A stretch of DNA of 24,676 nucleotides, from NCBI GenBank assembly GCA_041662605.1, contig JBAZSD010000039.1:1-24676 (forward strand), given 5' to 3'. This document shows, piece by piece, positions 22,414-24,676 of this stretch. The position numbers and the translations under genes were made by a program. Under the pieces are notes generated by a model. It made no database searches. It was not told the DNA's origin and saw nothing but the letters and a program-made list of their open reading frames with translations. Every line of letters begins with the position of its first letter. Within the stretch, counting starts at the first letter, position 1. Source of the stretch: Desulfomonilaceae bacterium (GTDB taxonomy: Bacteria; Desulfobacterota; Desulfomonilia; Desulfomonilales; Desulfomonilaceae).

Positions 22414-23085
22414 CTAACTTCTTCTGAACTGTCTAAACAGACCGATGCAAATTACTCCATAGATTAAGCATTGATAGACAGGATATATTGCTATAGAAAA
22501 AACCCAGCTTTCAATGGCAAATAAATTTAGAATGTTACCGCCTAATGTCATTAACCATGCAAACATATTTTCATCACCGGGTCTTTTATATGACTTCCAT
22601 ATAGTTGGCATGGCTGCCATAAGATCCGAAAATAGGAAAAGAGATAGCGCAGCAGTGGGAGAACCGGACAATAACCACATTACAATTCCTACTATGGCTC
22701 CTACGACGCAGTAACCGTTAAAAGGGTTTCTCTTTTTTTCGCCATATCTTATTGAAAGTATAGCGATAATCAATATGCAAGGCACATCTATCAACGCAAT
22801 AACAAGGGTGTTACTGGCCCCGGAGGAGTAGTAACTAGCTGCAACCAAACCACTTAACGCACTCCATATCCACCAGGTTGCTCTATTGGGCCTACATTCT
22901 CCTCTAATGATAGCGGTGATATAAGGAAAGAAAGCCAGAACACAAATAAATCCAGCGATCTTGCCGGCAACAAGGCTAGAGTCACTTGCTGAGTAATGAT
23001 GTGCGATAAAAGCGCTTCCAATTAATCCAGTGACAAGAATGGCTAATCTTTCTTGTCTTTGCCATATCGGGAAATATTTGATCAT
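22414..23085 (-). CDS. multi-pass membrane protein with PQ-loop-like repeats
   Basis: A 223-aa protein with seven or eight hydrophobic helices and few charged loops. Two segments look like the repeated halves of PQ-loop/SWEET-type transporters: FFPYITAIIRGECRPNRATW (about 52-71) and AMPTIWKSYKRPGDENMFAW (about 157-176), each a Pro in a helix, a short basic loop, then Pro, polar residues and Trp. The true PQ dipeptide is missing in both. A transport or membrane-sensor role is likely; I cannot name a substrate. It follows the YkgJ-like gene by 93 bp and almost abuts the SET gene. No clear Shine-Dalgarno before ATG 23085; the surroundings are AT-rich. Confidence 0.75.
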   Translation of the reverse strand: MIKYFPIWQRQERLAILVTGLIGSAFIAHHYSASDSSLVAGKIAGFICVLAFFPYITAIIRGECRPNRATWWIWSALSGLVAASYYSSGASNTLVIALIDVPCILIIAILSIRYGEKKRNPFNGYCVVGAIVGIVMWLLSGSPTAALSLFLFSDLMAAMPTIWKSYKRPGDENMFAWLMTLGGNILNLFAIESWVFSIAIYPVYQCLIYGVICIGLFRQFRRS

Positions 23086-23178
23086 TTTATCTAAGTAGTA
23101 AGGTTCAAACTGACACCCAACCTATAATAGGTTTTTATTCTCTTGATGCTTCAATAAAGAAATCGTGAGCTTATTTAA

Positions 23179-23733
23179 TCAGAGAAGAAGGTATTCATCC
23201 TTTTTGATGCCGTTGAACCAGTCCTTAATTTCTTGTTGGGGGCGTGGCGCTATTTCTTTGTTCCACAATTTTTTCAACACACTTATGAGCTTTGTATCTT
23301 GGATGATTTTATCTACAGATTTACATTTCTTGTGAATCATCATTCCGACTAATCGCTTTTCCTCACTGACAAATTCAATCATCGGGTAAACTGGATAGGT
23401 GATACAATCAAGTGGCCTGTGACTGATCTTCATCTGACAACCCTTGGGGTTATGGAAAAGACATCTCTCGCATACTGCAAGATGGACGGTACCGCTTGCG
23501 GCCATATTGAGAATACGTTTTTTCAACTTAAGTTGCAGGGGGTGAGATTTTATCTCGATTTGTTTCCATTCATCTGGGAAAAATACGGTCAGTTCTTCTT
23601 CGAAACAGCATCTTGGTTTGCCTTGCGATACACAGTCTAAACAGTGATTTTGGAACAATTCCAAAACCTGATGCCGCAAACCATTACCTGAGCTAGTTGA
23701 GATGTAACACGGGTCAAATGCTTCTAGATCCAT
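23179..23733 (-). CDS. YkgJ-like Cys-cluster protein
   Basis: A 184-aa soluble protein. Cysteines fall in two groups: C31-x2-C34 and C42-C43, then C88-x2-C91, C99 and C110, with the phrase CLFHNPKGCQMKISHRPLDC and a following YPVYP. Spacing and the Gly-Cys plus Arg-Pro-x-x-Cys ending match the YkgJ/UPF0153 family, described as putative zinc- or iron-binding proteins, some linked with protein methylation or flagellin modification. The residue pattern is more diverged than in typical YkgJ. AGGGG lies nine bases before the ATG. It sits between speD and the membrane protein/SET pair on the same strand. Confidence 0.7.
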   Translation of the reverse strand: MDLEAFDPCYISTSSGNGLRHQVLELFQNHCLDCVSQGKPRCCFEEELTVFFPDEWKQIEIKSHPLQLKLKKRILNMAASGTVHLAVCERCLFHNPKGCQMKISHRPLDCITYPVYPMIEFVSEEKRLVGMMIHKKCKSVDKIIQDTKLISVLKKLWNKEIAPRPQQEIKDWFNGIKKDEYLLL

Positions 23734-23937
23734 GATCAGATACCCCTAAATTTACAAACCGACAATATCTCTACAGAGCAAACATAATAAATACGATCAT
23801 TTCGTTTATAGCAGTGAGTAATGTTTATGAAGTTCACATTTTAAAGTATCTGAAGACTGCCATAGCCATTTAAAATTACCAGTCGTTATTATTCGTACAA
23901 ATTACCTAACACGACATATTAGAAGAGCGATAAGGCA

Positions 23938-24327
23938 TCAGCCGTCGGTATGGGCAAACTGTTGACGGATTATTGTTGCCGGTGGAATACCCCTATGAAA
24001 CTCCCGAGTGGCAATATTCACGGCTTCCAGTTTATGTTTAAGAAAGTCTACCGCTTTACCCGGATTTACTGATTGTCCGCACGTGAATACATCGAACGCA
24101 GCGTAACCGTGTTCAGGCCATGTGTGGATAGTAAGATGCGAGGAAGAAATCATGATTACCCCTGAAACACCATGAGGCTCGAACTTCTGAAAAATAGTCT
24201 TCAGGATAATAGCTCCCGCAGTTTCCGCAGCCTGGGTCATGGCCTCTTCGAGGTAAACAAGGTCATCAATCTTTAACCGGTTACAGGACCCGAATTCTAC
24301 AAGGAGATGTAGTCCCAGAACGTTCAT
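23938..24327 (-). CDS. speD: S-adenosylmethionine decarboxylase proenzyme (pyruvoyl type)
   Basis: A 129-aa class 1B SpeD (start ATG 24327 with AGGGGGTGA just upstream, rather than the GTG six bases earlier). It decarboxylates SAM to supply aminopropyl groups for spermidine. The precursor cuts itself to make a pyruvoyl group at the serine of the ISSSHLTIHTWPEHGYAAFD motif. With this start the key residues are Ser63, His68 and Cys83, the same numbers as the well-studied Thermotoga maritima enzyme. The residue before the cut is Ser62 instead of the usual Glu. No speE (spermidine synthase) is beside it. Some SpeD homologues have become arginine or ornithine decarboxylases, so the substrate is not certain. 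It heads the minus-strand cluster toward the SET gene. Confidence 0.93.
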   Translation of the reverse strand: MNVLGLHLLVEFGSCNRLKIDDLVYLEEAMTQAAETAGAIILKTIFQKFEPHGVSGVIMISSSHLTIHTWPEHGYAAFDVFTCGQSVNPGKAVDFLKHKLEAVNIATREFHRGIPPATIIRQQFAHTDG

Positions 24328-24550
24328 TGTCACCCCCTAGCGATGGCTGATGGATATAAGTCCCTTCCTTGAAATACGTAAAAATCGACTCTCTGGTCGT
24401 GGGGTCAACTCGGAAAAGCGATCCAATTGTCACAGACGATATACTTACTTTTGTGGTGTTTATGCTCTCTTTGAAATTAGCCCCCAACAGAAAGCAATTT
24501 GTATAAATTACTTTTCGGAAATATATCAACCATCTAATGTTATAAATATT

Positions 24551-24561
24551 GGGGCGGCCCC
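24551..24561. promoter_or_regulatory. GC-rich mini-hairpin in the divergent spacer
   Basis: GGGG-CGG-CCCC, 61 bp before the partial plus-strand gene, inside an otherwise AT-rich 295-bp spacer between speD and that gene. Promoters for both must lie in this spacer; none has a clean consensus. Confidence 0.3.
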
Positions 24562-24622
24562 GGTTTCTTTGGACACGGAATTGGGTTAAACACAGTTAAG
24601 ACGTGTACAAGGAGAACGGAGC

Positions 24623-24676
24623 ATGGATGATGAGAGACGAGTGAAGTCAGAAGTCGTGGGCTTGACGGAAGGAGCC
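24623..24676 (+). CDS. 5' end of an unidentified gene, cut by window end
   Basis: ATG 24623 opens 18 codons (MDDERRVKSEVVGLTEGA) to the window edge. AAGGAGAA lies eleven to twelve bases before the ATG, and GGAG a few bases before it, so the start is credible. It is divergent from speD. Too short to identify. Confidence 0.55.
   Translation, partial: MDDERRVKSEVVGLTEGA

Overview
The window looks like a chromosomal segment of a strictly or facultatively anaerobic Desulfobacterota-type (former deltaproteobacterial) bacterium. This is inferred from the style of the long PAS signalling proteins, a LutB-type iron-sulfur oxidoreductase, a full branched-chain amino-acid ABC operon and a decayed V4R gene; no rRNA or other firm taxonomic marker is present.

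Layout. (1) 1-1120: possible 3' end of a truncated gene, two 16-bp repeats that resemble an insertion-sequence end, then about 1 kb with no supportable gene. (2) 1121-7078, signalling block: a three-PAS/Fis-HTH protein lacking an AAA+ domain, small hypothetical proteins, a relic joining a V4R N-terminus to the C-terminal tail of a PAS kinase, an 887-aa membrane PAS histidine kinase, a small membrane protein and a degenerate Cys protein. (3) 7158-8522: a lone lutB-like gene. (4) 8557-13476, minus strand: livK-livH-livM-livG-livF, a complete Liv/HAAT importer, with a dyad upstream of livK and a hairpin between livK and livH. (5) 13799-13875: tRNA-Arg(UCU), followed by an integrated element: tyrosine integrase, excisionase-like HTH protein, primase-helicase, a non-coding region built like a replication origin, a 131-aa and a 51-aa hypothetical protein. 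The distal att site was not found, so the right boundary is open. (6) 19528-21280: a small ORF broken by TAA and a 476-aa protein joining an isoprenylcysteine-methyltransferase-like membrane domain to an unknown C-terminal domain with a 9-residue tandem repeat. (7) 21353-24327, minus strand: a 65-aa protein, an IS transposase 3' relic, a bacterial SET-domain methyltransferase with post-SET cysteines, a PQ-loop-like membrane protein, a YkgJ-like Cys protein and SpeD (pyruvoyl AdoMet decarboxylase). (8) 24623-end: start of a plus-strand gene cut by the window edge.

Most noteworthy: the SET / PQ-loop-like / YkgJ-like / SpeD cluster, which with the neighbouring ICMT-like fusion puts three SAM-using or SAM-methylation-type families in 4.5 kb; the self-replicating-type integrative element with iteron-like repeats, a 13-bp-arm inverted repeat and TCTAC repeat clusters; and a Walker A Gly-to-Cys change in its helicase. 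All functions rest on reading motifs by eye; no database search was possible.
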